Of a stretch of 64,000 bases of DNA, positions 43,029 to 50,854 are shown in pieces. Each line of letters starts with the position of its first letter. The first letter of the stretch is position 1. Below the pieces are notes generated by a model. It was not told where the DNA came from and did not search any database. It saw only the letters and a list, made by a program, of their open reading frames with translations. The stretch is taken from positions 1 to 64,000 of the forward strand of contig NZ_BMMX01000020.1 of NCBI RefSeq assembly GCF_014646155.1, in the 5' to 3' direction. The position numbers and the translations under genes were made by a program. The stretch is from Mangrovihabitans endophyticus (GTDB lineage: Bacteria; Actinomycetota; Actinomycetes; Mycobacteriales; Micromonosporaceae).

Positions 43029-44789
43029 TCATGCCTCCGCGTTGTGACTGCCCTGTCCGGCGGAGACCGTGCGGGTGTCGGTGCCCGCCTCCACTTCGCC
43101 GGAACGCTCGTGGGCGCCTTCGGCGGCCTCCTCGGCGGCCCGCGCGTCCTCGGCTCGTTGCGCCTGGGCGGACTGCTGGGCGAGCGGGATCTCCGGCAGG
43201 AACAACACCACGATCAGCCCCACGATCATGATGCCGAGCGCCATCAGGAAGACCACATGCACGCCGTTGGAGAAGCCCTCCTTGAACGGGTGCGCCACGA
43301 CATCCGACAGCCGGCTCAGGAACGAGGTGTCGTCCAGCGAACCGCCTCCGGTGGCCTGCTGGAGGATCTGCGCCTGCTTCGGGTCGGCGGCCAGGGACTG
43401 CTGGAACTCCGGGGTCTGCCGCGCCGCCGAGAACGACGACTGGATCTTGCTCGGTAGCACGTTGAACAGAACCGACAGGAACACGGCGGTGCCGAGCGTG
43501 CCGCCCATGGTGCGGAAGAAGGTCACCGTGCCGGTGGCCACGCCGATCTCCCGGGGGGAGACAGCGTTCTGCACCGCGGTGATCATCGGTTGCATGTTGC
43601 CGCCGAGACCCAGGCCCATGAGCACCATGATCAGCATGGTCTTCCACAGTGGTGTGTCGGCGCCGATGGTGGCGAAGAGCCCGAGCGCCACCGCCATGAA
43701 GGTGCTGCCGATGATCGGGAAGATCCGGTACCGGCCGGTCTTGGCGATGAGCTGGCCGGCGGTGATCGATCCGGCCATGATGCCGACCACGAACGGGATC
43801 ATCTGCAGCCCGGCGACGGTCGGCGAGCTTCCCTTGACGATCTGCAGATACAGCGGGACGGTCATCAGGCCGCCGAACATGGCCATACCGAGGATGGTGC
43901 TGGCCCCGGAGCCCACCGCGACCGTGCGGTTGCGGAACAGCCGCAGCGGCAGCAACGCCTCATCCCCGTACGCCCGCTCGGCGAACACGAACGCAACGAG
44001 CCCGATCAGGCCGATGCCGTAGCACAGCAGCGCCCGGCCGGAGCCCCAGCCCCAGTCCCGGCCCTGTTCCGCCACGGTCAGCAGCGGCACCAGGCCGACG
44101 ATCAGCGCGACCGCGCCCGGCCAGTCGATGCGGTGCTCGGTGCGGCTGTGCGGCAGGTGCAGCACCCGCGCGACGACCACCATGGCCGCGATGCCGATCG
44201 GCACGTTGAGGTAGAAGACCCAGCGCCAGCCGTCCACCCAGAGGATGGTGTCGGCGCCGGCGAAGAATCCGCCCAGGATTGGGCCGACGACGCTGGCAGT
44301 GCCGAACACGGCCAGGAAGAAGCCCTGATATTTGGCGCGCTGGCGGGGTGGAACGATGTCGCCGATGATGGCCAGCGCCAGAGACATCAGACCACCGGCG
44401 CCCACACCCTGGATGGCGCGGAAGGCGGCCAACTCGTACATGTTCTGTGCCAGCCCGCACAGCATCGAGCCGACCACGAAGATGGCGATCGCGAACAGGA
44501 AGAAGCCGCGCCGGCCGTAGATGTCGGACAACTTGCCGTAGAGCGGGGTGGAGATCGTCGACGTGATCAGGAAGGCCGTGGTGGCCCATGCCTGCAGGTC
44601 GAATCCGTTCAGGTCGTCGGCGATGGTCCGCGTCGCGGTCGCCATGATGGTCTGATCCAGCGCGGCGAGGAACATGCCCATCATCAGGCCGACGAGGATC
44701 GTGATGATTTGTCGATGTGTGAAGTCGGCCGACGGCCGGGCGGCGGCTGGCCCGCCGGCCGGCGCGGTGGTCGTGGGGTTGCTGCTCAC
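43029..44789 (-). CDS. DHA2-family MFS multidrug efflux pump
   Basis: 586-residue 14-helix proton antiporter (EmrB/QacA group). Motif C-type and family signatures: FLAALDQTIMATATRTIADDL at helix 1, STPLYGKLSDIYGRRGFF between helices 2 and 3, and VGPILGGFFAG. The last 70 residues are an acidic Glu/Ala-rich tail. Start GTG 44789 has AGGAGAAAGC and overlaps the MarR stop (GTGA). Expected to be repressed by MarR and to export a drug or toxic metabolite; the natural substrate is unknown. Confidence 0.94.
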   Translation of the reverse strand: MSSNPTTTAPAGGPAAARPSADFTHRQIITILVGLMMGMFLAALDQTIMATATRTIADDLNGFDLQAWATTAFLITSTISTPLYGKLSDIYGRRGFFLFAIAIFVVGSMLCGLAQNMYELAAFRAIQGVGAGGLMSLALAIIGDIVPPRQRAKYQGFFLAVFGTASVVGPILGGFFAGADTILWVDGWRWVFYLNVPIGIAAMVVVARVLHLPHSRTEHRIDWPGAVALIVGLVPLLTVAEQGRDWGWGSGRALLCYGIGLIGLVAFVFAERAYGDEALLPLRLFRNRTVAVGSGASTILGMAMFGGLMTVPLYLQIVKGSSPTVAGLQMIPFVVGIMAGSITAGQLIAKTGRYRIFPIIGSTFMAVALGLFATIGADTPLWKTMLIMVLMGLGLGGNMQPMITAVQNAVSPREIGVATGTVTFFRTMGGTLGTAVFLSVLFNVLPSKIQSSFSAARQTPEFQQSLAADPKQAQILQQATGGGSLDDTSFLSRLSDVVAHPFKEGFSNGVHVVFLMALGIMIVGLIVVLFLPEIPLAQQSAQAQRAEDARAAEEAAEGAHERSGEVEAGTDTRTVSAGQGSHNAEA

Positions 44790-45265
44790 GCTTTCTCCTG
44801 GGGTGTTGCCCGTCCGGTGCGCAGGAGCGCCTCGACGGAGCTGTTGAATTCTTCGAGCAAGCTGGTGAAGGTCTCGACCCGCTCCGTGGGCCATGTGCTC
44901 AGCACCTGGACGAGCAGGGCGCGACGCGCCTCGTGCATCTCGTGGCATGCCGCCATCCCCGCCTCGGTGACCGCCAGCCGTGAGGCCCGCCCATCGACCG
45001 GATCCGCCTGCCGGTGCGCCAGGCCCGCCTTGACTAGCTGCGCGGCCTGCCGGCTGATCGTGGACGGATCGGCCTGCTTGACCTCCGCAAGCTCGGTGAC
45101 CCGCATGGGCCCCATATGCCGCAAGGGGAACAGCAACATCAGGGCGGAGAACTCAGCGCCGAGGTCCCCGGTGGTCAGCATTCCCTTCGCGCGGGCGCCG
45201 ATGCGGGTGAATCTCATGATCTCGCTGGCAAGACGGCCGATGCTGTCGTCTTCGTGCACACTCAT
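44786..45265 (-). CDS. MarR family repressor of the efflux pump
   Basis: 159-residue winged-helix regulator: LLFPLRHMGPMRVTELAEVK, recognition helix DPSTISRQAAQLVKAGLAHR, wing DPVDGRASRLAVT. It is translationally coupled to the pump gene by the GTGA overlap, the usual arrangement for autoregulated efflux. Start ATG 45265; an in-frame ATG/GTG further upstream at 45304 is not needed to complete the domain. A short palindrome at 45330-45342 upstream may be its operator. Confidence 0.92.
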   Translation of the reverse strand: MSVHEDDSIGRLASEIMRFTRIGARAKGMLTTGDLGAEFSALMLLFPLRHMGPMRVTELAEVKQADPSTISRQAAQLVKAGLAHRQADPVDGRASRLAVTEAGMAACHEMHEARRALLVQVLSTWPTERVETFTSLLEEFNSSVEALLRTGRATPQEKA

Positions 45266-45328
45266 GGCTGTTTCCGACTGTCGGGCGGTGGCTGTCGGCC
45301 GCATTGTGCGGGCCGAGATGTTTGCAGC

Positions 45329-45961
45329 CTACAACTTGTTGGTTGGTGAAAGCATCGTCCATACCCCTGTGATGAGTGTCTCGGCTTCTTCCAGGGCGGC
45401 GGGCACCGCGACCTCATACTCGGCCACCCGGCGGCACAGCCTCTCCGGGAGATACCCGCGACCGGGGTCGCCAATCAATGTCGAAGCACCTCGAGCGGCG
45501 CATTTCCGCAGACCGGTGGTCATCTGCCGGGCGACCGTCGGGCTGTAGAAGACGTCGCCCGCCAGCACCACCTCACCGAGCTCGGGAATCTCGCGGGCGT
45601 CGGCGACCCGTGCCTCGACCGCCACACCGTTGGCTGCGGCGTTGCGCTCCGTGGCGTGCACCGCTCCCGGGTCGATGTCGATGGCGTGCACCCGGCTCGC
45701 TCCGGCCCGCGCCGCGGCGATCGCCACGACCCCGGACCCGCAGGCGATGTCCAGCACTTCCCGGCCGGCCACCGCGGCCGGATGATCGAGCAGGTAACGC
45801 GCCAGCGCCTGGCCGCCGGCCCAGACGAACGCCCAGAACGGCGGCGGCTCGGAGCTGCGGAACTCGCCACCGGCCGCATCGAACAGCCCGACCCGTTCGC
45901 CGGCCAGATGGAGTGAGATCTCCGGGGTCAGCGGCACGGGCATCAGCGCGGTTTCCTGCAC
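45329..45961 (-). CDS. class I SAM-dependent methyltransferase (ETFB/PrmA-like)
   Basis: 210-residue methyltransferase. SAM motifs: VLDIACGSGVVAIAAARAGA (motif I), HAIDIDPGAV (motif II acidic residue), VVLAGDVFYSP (motif IV). The PPPFWAFVWAGGQALARYL segment resembles nicotinamide/lysine methyltransferases acting on proteins, such as the ETF-beta lysine group. Target protein unknown. Start GTG 45961; CACAAT on the same strand six bases upstream and no ribosome site indicate a leaderless transcript. Confidence 0.88.
   Translation of the reverse strand: MQETALMPVPLTPEISLHLAGERVGLFDAAGGEFRSSEPPPFWAFVWAGGQALARYLLDHPAAVAGREVLDIACGSGVVAIAAARAGASRVHAIDIDPGAVHATERNAAANGVAVEARVADAREIPELGEVVLAGDVFYSPTVARQMTTGLRKCAARGASTLIGDPGRGYLPERLCRRVAEYEVAVPAALEEAETLITGVWTMLSPTNKL
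45330..45342. promoter_or_regulatory. short palindrome, possible MarR operator
   Basis: CAAC-TT-GTTG centred at 45336, with weaker outer matches, in front of the MarR gene on the minus strand. It overlaps the methyltransferase stop codon (TAG, 45329-45331), so binding would not block that gene. MarR proteins prefer TTG(N)CAA-like repeats. Confidence 0.35.
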
Positions 45962-46274
45962 CGGACGATTGTGGTCCCGGCCGACGGCGGCACGCTTCCC
46001 ATTTGATGCGCGTCACAACGACGGCCGGCGGTGCACATCACCCGGATGAGGGCGGATATCACGCGGGAGGAAGATGCCGGTGAGGGGGATCCTCCACCGA
46101 AAAGCCCGGTATCTCAGCCGGTCGGTCTCATCCGCGCGGCAGCCGGTCAGCCGAGTCGGTACCGCGCCGCGAACGCTGTCAAGCTATTGGTACGGGTAGG
46201 AATTGTGGCGCGGAAACATAGACTTCCACATCTGTCGTAGTGGGTTCGACGTCTGTCGGACGGGGAGGTGGCGA
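45962..46274. other. 313-bp divergent gap
   Basis: Between the methyltransferase and the orphan LuxR gene, holding both promoters. A leader of AT-richer bases runs from about 46170 to 46225. No gene is supported. Confidence 0.45.
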
Positions 46275-46916
46275 ATGGGTGACGCGGCGATCACCGTGCT
46301 TGTCGTCGATGGTCACCAGACCTTTGCCGAGCTGCTCGGTGTGGCCCTGCGCGGCCAGCCTGACCTGCGATATGTCGGGCACGCGCGGACCGGACAGGAA
46401 GCTTTACGGCTGGTGGCGGAGCTGCTGCCGGATGTCGTACTGCTGGACCCGGAACTGTCCGATGCGGACGGCATCGCGATCGCGGAGCTGATGCGGCACC
46501 GGTACCCCGACACGCGGGTGGTGATTCTCACCGCGAGCAACGAGGCGACGCTGGTCGGCCGGGCCACCGCGGCCGGGGCGGCCGGCTTCCTGACCAAGAA
46601 CGGTCCGCTCGGTGACGTGCTGAACGCGGTGCACACCGCTCACGGTGGTGGCATGACGGTGTCCACCGACATCCTCGCCCGCCTCCTGCGGAGCACCACG
46701 CCGGTGGTCGGCCCGCGCCCCGGCGGCCTGACCGCCCGGGAACACGAGGTGCTGGAGCTGATGGCCGCCGGGCTGGACCCCCGGGCGATCGCCCGGCGAC
46801 TCGGCATCAGCGTGCACACCTGCCGAGGCCACGTGAAAGCGGTGCTTGGCAAGCTCGGTGCGCACAGCCAACTCGAAGCGGTCGCGGTTGCCCGCCAGCG
46901 CGGCCTCGTGCAATGA
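46275..46916 (+). CDS. orphan NarL/LuxR-type response regulator with altered acidic pocket
   Basis: 213-residue DNA-binding regulator. Receiver domain 1-120: the usual DD pair is replaced by VVDGHQTF (one Asp, one Gly), while the phospho-acceptor Asp is present in VVLLDPELSDADG and Thr and Lys in VILTAS and FLTKNG. The change may weaken metal binding or make activation phosphorylation-independent. Output domain: LTAREHEVLELMAAGLDPRAI then a recognition helix with SVHTCRGHVKAVL. Start ATG 46275 has GGGGAGGTGGCGA. No kinase adjoins it. Confidence 0.9.
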   Translation: MGDAAITVLVVDGHQTFAELLGVALRGQPDLRYVGHARTGQEALRLVAELLPDVVLLDPELSDADGIAIAELMRHRYPDTRVVILTASNEATLVGRATAAGAAGFLTKNGPLGDVLNAVHTAHGGGMTVSTDILARLLRSTTPVVGPRPGGLTAREHEVLELMAAGLDPRAIARRLGISVHTCRGHVKAVLGKLGAHSQLEAVAVARQRGLVQ

Positions 46917-46920
46917 GAAG

Positions 46921-46974
46921 CTTGGGTGCCATGAGGAGCTTGGGCGCCATGAGGAGCTTGGGCGCCATGACGAG
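46921..46974. repeat. three tandem 18-bp repeats
   Basis: Copies at 46921-46938, 46939-46956 and 46957-46974 with consensus CTTGGGCGCCATGAGGAG (one change each in copies 1 and 3), starting four bases after the LuxR stop. Each copy contains ATGAGGAG, a start codon with a purine run. The purpose is unclear; it could be an RNA structure or a slippage-prone minisatellite. Confidence 0.85.
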
Positions 46975-47092
46975 CGGATACAACGCAGAGTAATCCAGGC
47001 GATCACTCATCCGTTCCGCGGATGAATCCGTATCACCTCCCGGAGCGCCCCGGACAAGATCGACGGCGCCGGCGCGATCGGGAGGACATCGC

Positions 47093-48490
47093 GTGGAAGG
47101 TTCAACACCACCCGGCTTCGGCCCGGGGGACGGTGCCGTGCCCGACCTGGCCGTGGCCGACCTGCCGCCCACCTCGGGCGCTCACTGGGCCAACCGGGAC
47201 AACGACCCACAGCGGCGGCATACCGGCGGTGAGGTCACGCCGTTCCACCGCCCGCACGCGGTGCGCTGGTCGGAGGAGGACGATCCGTCACCCGCGTTCC
47301 CGGCGTCGACGGCCGACGCGGAAAGCGCGGCCTCCCGGGCCGTGTCATGGGACGGCTTCGCGCCGTCGCCGGCCACCGAACCGGCCGCATTCGTCCCGGA
47401 GCCTGGCGACTGGCAACGGCCGCCCGGATGGCAGCCGCCGGAGCCGGATGCCTGGCGGCCGCGCGAGCCGGATGCCTGGCAGGTGCCGGCGCAGGCGGCT
47501 CCCGAACCGGAGCCCGGTGCGCCCGGCGTGTTCGGGCGCGTCTCCTATGGGTTCACCGCCGAACCGATCGGCGGCGCGCGTTTCACCGATGCCGACGTCT
47601 CGGACGATGCCGTGGCCGCCTGGCCGGCCCCGCACGATCCGTGGGCCGGGACCGGTCACCAGGTCCGGGCGCACCGGGCCACCCGCCATGACGACGGGGC
47701 CACGGAGACGAGCCCGTCCGGCACCGGCCCGGCACCGCGGCGATCTCGGCTGACCACCGCGGCAGTGGCGGTGCTGCTGACCGCGGTGTTGCTCGGCGGC
47801 TCGGTCGTGGGATTCACGTACTTCTCCGGCGACGACCGCAGCCTGGCGTCGGTACTCACCCTCGGCATGGCCGGCGGCGACGGCGCGGCCACGGCGGCCC
47901 TCGACGGCCGGACGCATGCCGGGTTCGAGCTGGTTGCCGCCACCACCGACGTCCGGGTCCGGACCGCCGATCTGGGGGAGCAGCTCTACCGGATCTCCTC
48001 ACCCGCCGGCTCCGGGTCCACACCGGATCCGGTGCTGGTCCGCGACCAGGTGCAGTTGCGGCTGGCACCGGACGGCGACGGCGCATCGGGGCGGGTGCAG
48101 GTGCTGCTGTCCAGCAAGGTGACGTGGACGCTGCGGTTCAGCGGCGGCGCGCGGGAGCAGACCGTCGACCTGTCCAGCGGCCAGATCCGCTCGATCGACG
48201 TCACCGGCGGCGGACGCCGTTTCGAAGTGGTGCTGCCGCCACCGGACGGGACCGTACCGGTGCGGGTGGCCGGCGCGCTGGACGAGCTGTCGCTGGTCTC
48301 GCCCGACGGGGTCCCGGTACGCGTCCGGATCGGTGGCGGCGCTCAGACCGTGGTCGCAGGCGCCCGCACTCTGCGTGACGTGCCGCCCGGATCGACGCTG
48401 ACCCCGAAGAGCTGGAAGGTGCAGAATAGGTTCGATGTGGACGCGGGGGCCCGCATCACGCGCTTGTCGGTGCGCAGCCGGTCCAGCTAA
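47093..48490 (+). CDS. type II membrane protein with extracellular beta domain
   Basis: 465-residue protein. Residues 1-215 are cytoplasmic, Pro-rich and acidic, with a short repeat REPDAW/PEPDAW near 120-135. One helix at about residues 224-244 (LTTAAVAVLLTAVLLGGSVV), then an extracellular beta-rich domain (GFELVAATTDVRVRTADLGE, VQVLLSSKVTWTLRFSGGA, SIDVTGGGRRFEVVLPPP) with the strand pattern of LiaF/DUF2154-like sensors. Function unknown. Start GTG 47093 follows GGGAGGACATCGC. Confidence 0.72.
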   Translation: MEGSTPPGFGPGDGAVPDLAVADLPPTSGAHWANRDNDPQRRHTGGEVTPFHRPHAVRWSEEDDPSPAFPASTADAESAASRAVSWDGFAPSPATEPAAFVPEPGDWQRPPGWQPPEPDAWRPREPDAWQVPAQAAPEPEPGAPGVFGRVSYGFTAEPIGGARFTDADVSDDAVAAWPAPHDPWAGTGHQVRAHRATRHDDGATETSPSGTGPAPRRSRLTTAAVAVLLTAVLLGGSVVGFTYFSGDDRSLASVLTLGMAGGDGAATAALDGRTHAGFELVAATTDVRVRTADLGEQLYRISSPAGSGSTPDPVLVRDQVQLRLAPDGDGASGRVQVLLSSKVTWTLRFSGGAREQTVDLSSGQIRSIDVTGGGRRFEVVLPPPDGTVPVRVAGALDELSLVSPDGVPVRVRIGGGAQTVVAGARTLRDVPPGSTLTPKSWKVQNRFDVDAGARITRLSVRSRSS

Positions 48491-48512
48491 CCGGCCGCGC
48501 ACCCACCACGGC

Positions 48513-49727
48513 CTAGGACAGCACGCGCAGGCGCACCGTCTGCGGCATGGCGCGCAACTGGTCCAGCACCGCTGCGCTGTACCCGCCGCTGATGTCGGTG
48601 ATCAGGTAGCCGTACTCGCCGCGGGTGCTGAGCAACTGGCCTTCGACGTTGACCCGGTGCTCGGCCAGGATGCTGTTCACCTGAGCCAGCACGCCGGGCA
48701 TGTTCGTGTGCACGTGGACGACCCGGCTCATGCCCGGCTGCTCCGGCAGGGCCACGCCGGGCATGTTCACGCTCAGCGTCGTGTTGCCCTCCTGGACGAA
48801 GTGCGCCAGCTTGTTCGCCACGAAGTCGCCGATGTCCGACTGCGCCTCCTCGGTCGAACCCCCGATGTGCGGGGTGAGCACGACGTTCGGCAAACCGCGA
48901 AGCTCGGAGACGAACTCATCGCCGCGGCCCTTCGGTTCCTTGGGGAAGACGTCCACGGCGGCGCCGGCGAGACGGCCGTCGACCAGCGCGTCACGCAGCG
49001 CCGCGTGGTCGACCACGATGCCGCGGGAGAGGTTGAGGAACAGGCTGCCCGGCCGCATCCGGGCGAACTGATCGGCGCCGAAGAAGCCCGCATTGCCCGG
49101 TCGCCCGTCGACGTGCAGGGTCACCACGTCGCTGGTCTCCAGCAGCTCCTCCAGGCTGGCGCAGCGGTGCGCGTTGCTCAGCGCGAGCTTGTCCGCGGTG
49201 TCGTAGAACGACACGTGCATGCCGAGGTTCTCGGCGAGCACCGACAACTGCGTGCCGATGTTGCCGTAACCGACGATGCCCAGCCGTCGGCCGCGGATCT
49301 CGTGCGCGCCCTCCGCCGACTTGTCCCACACGCCCTGGTGCATCAGGGCGTTCTTCTCGGTCAGCCGGCGAGTCATCGCGATGATCTCGGAGATGGCGAG
49401 CTCCACCACCGACCGGGTGTTGGAGAACGGCGCGTTGAAGACGGCGATGCCGCGCTCGCTGGCGGCGCCCAGGTCGATCTGGTCGGTGCCGATGCAGAAC
49501 GCGCCGATGGCGACCAGCTTGTCCGCGGCGTCCAACACCTTTGGCGTGATCTTGGACTTGGAACGGATGCCGAGCAGGTGCACGTCCCGGATGCGGTCGA
49601 TCAGCTCGACCTCGTCCAACGCGGTGGAGACGGACTCGACCCGGAAGCCCTCGGACTCGAAACGCGCCACGGCGTCGGGGTGAATGCTCTCCAGCAGCAG
49701 GACCTTGACCTCGGCTTGGTCGATCAT
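48513..49727 (-). CDS. serA: D-3-phosphoglycerate dehydrogenase
   Basis: First step of serine synthesis, oxidising 3-phosphoglycerate with NAD. 404 residues of the E. coli-like type: substrate domain with LLGIRSKSKIT and FCIGTDQIDL, NAD domain with RLGIVGYGNIGTQLSVLAENLGM, catalytic Arg in LSRGIVVDH, Glu, and His in LTPHIGGSTEEAQ. A C-terminal ACT-like domain (HVHTNMPGVLAQVNSILAEH) is the serine feedback site. Start ATG 49727. An inverted repeat at 49749-49764 just upstream may be an operator. Standalone gene. Confidence 0.96.
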   Translation of the reverse strand: MIDQAEVKVLLLESIHPDAVARFESEGFRVESVSTALDEVELIDRIRDVHLLGIRSKSKITPKVLDAADKLVAIGAFCIGTDQIDLGAASERGIAVFNAPFSNTRSVVELAISEIIAMTRRLTEKNALMHQGVWDKSAEGAHEIRGRRLGIVGYGNIGTQLSVLAENLGMHVSFYDTADKLALSNAHRCASLEELLETSDVVTLHVDGRPGNAGFFGADQFARMRPGSLFLNLSRGIVVDHAALRDALVDGRLAGAAVDVFPKEPKGRGDEFVSELRGLPNVVLTPHIGGSTEEAQSDIGDFVANKLAHFVQEGNTTLSVNMPGVALPEQPGMSRVVHVHTNMPGVLAQVNSILAEHRVNVEGQLLSTRGEYGYLITDISGGYSAAVLDQLRAMPQTVRLRVLS

Positions 49728-49748
49728 CGCTATCCGTTCTGATCGGGT

Positions 49749-49764
49749 GTGGAAACTTTTCCAC
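49749..49764. promoter_or_regulatory. perfect inverted repeat upstream of serA
   Basis: GTGGAAA-CT-TTTCCAC (7-bp perfect arms), 22 bases upstream of the serA start on the minus strand. Position suggests an operator around the transcription start. No known regulator assigned. Confidence 0.45.
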
Positions 49765-49849
49765 CCTAGTCCGGCGCCCGGCCGGGACCGGGACCGGTGT
49801 GGTCGGCCTCCCACTCTGCGGCACGGCCGGGGCACGCGTCCCGCGCTGG

Positions 49850-50767
49850 TCAGCCCGCCTGCGCCCGCAGCCACGGCAGCAGCGCCTCAGCCTGCGCCCG
49901 CTGGAAGGCCCGAAGGGTGGGCAATCCGGGCGGGCCGGGCTGCCGGGCCATGTGCAGGAAGAAGCCCGCCAGCGCCGCGAAGAGGTCCCGGACCACGTCG
50001 CGGTCCACGCCCGCGAGGACGTCACCGGGGTCGCCGCCGTGCGCGAGGACGTTCACCGCGAGCAGGGCCCGGTCCAGCCACGGCGGTCCGGCGGCGGCCC
50101 ATGGCCAGTCCACCACGACCAGCGAACCGTCCGGCCGGATGAGCATGTTGTCCGCGCGCACGTCGCAGTGGCAGAGCGTGTCGCCGGCGAGTGACCGCCG
50201 CGCGCGCTCGGCCGTCGCGCAGAGTTGCGGCAACCGGGCGCCCGCCCACGGATCCAGGTCGGCGGGCGGGTCCGCGGCGAGGCTCTCCCAGCCGACCAGA
50301 TCGGCGCCCAGAGTGTCGGCCGCCGACGGCAGGCCGGCCAGGGCCGGCTCGGCGGCGAACCGGTCGAGCGTGGTCGCGGCGGCGCGCAACTCGGCCGGTT
50401 GCCAGGGCGTGCGCGGGTGACGCCCGTCGACGTCCTCCATGATCAGCGCGATCCAGTTGTCGCCGGAGTCGGTCACCTCGACGGTGGCGAGCAACCGCGG
50501 GGCGGGCAGCCCCGCCGGCAGCCGGGCCGTGTTGCGCGCCTCGGCGCGGGCCAGCTCCACGGACCGGGGATTGATCCCGGTGCCGACCGCCTTGACGAAG
50601 GCGCGGTCACCGGTGGCGGTGCGGATCCGGTCGGCGGTGCCCGGCGAGAATCCGCCGGCCTGCGGCGTCACCGCGGACACCGGCGCGCCGAGCTTGTGCT
50701 CGATCGCGGCGCGCAGCGTCGGCGGCAGATCGGTCCAGCTAATCCGGACCCCGGTGGCGGCAATCAC
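49850..50767 (-). CDS. phosphotransferase (APH/ChoK family)
   Basis: 305-residue protein kinase-like small-molecule phosphotransferase. Motifs: GLPAPRLLATVEVTD and EDVDG of the N-lobe, catalytic loop LCHCDVRADNMLI (Asp base, Asn metal ligand) and VVVDWPW (second metal Asp). The aminoglycoside phosphotransferase family covers drug, choline and homoserine kinases; substrate not assignable. Start ATG 50767. Divergent from the O-antigen-ligase-like gene. Confidence 0.9.
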   Translation of the reverse strand: MIAATGVRISWTDLPPTLRAAIEHKLGAPVSAVTPQAGGFSPGTADRIRTATGDRAFVKAVGTGINPRSVELARAEARNTARLPAGLPAPRLLATVEVTDSGDNWIALIMEDVDGRHPRTPWQPAELRAAATTLDRFAAEPALAGLPSAADTLGADLVGWESLAADPPADLDPWAGARLPQLCATAERARRSLAGDTLCHCDVRADNMLIRPDGSLVVVDWPWAAAGPPWLDRALLAVNVLAHGGDPGDVLAGVDRDVVRDLFAALAGFFLHMARQPGPPGLPTLRAFQRAQAEALLPWLRAQAG

Positions 50768-50841
50768 CCGTCGATCGTGACAAGGCCGGTGGGCGCCGCC
50801 AACCGGATTTCCGCCACCCGCCGGGTCGGCGAGCCACCGCC

Positions 50842-50847
50842 TAAACT
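50842..50847 (+). promoter_or_regulatory. -10 box of a leaderless transcript
   Basis: TAAACT ends 7 nt before ATG 50855 with no ribosome site. Matches the TAnnnT signature. No convincing -35 box seen. Confidence 0.45.
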
Positions 50848-50854
50848 GCCAGTC

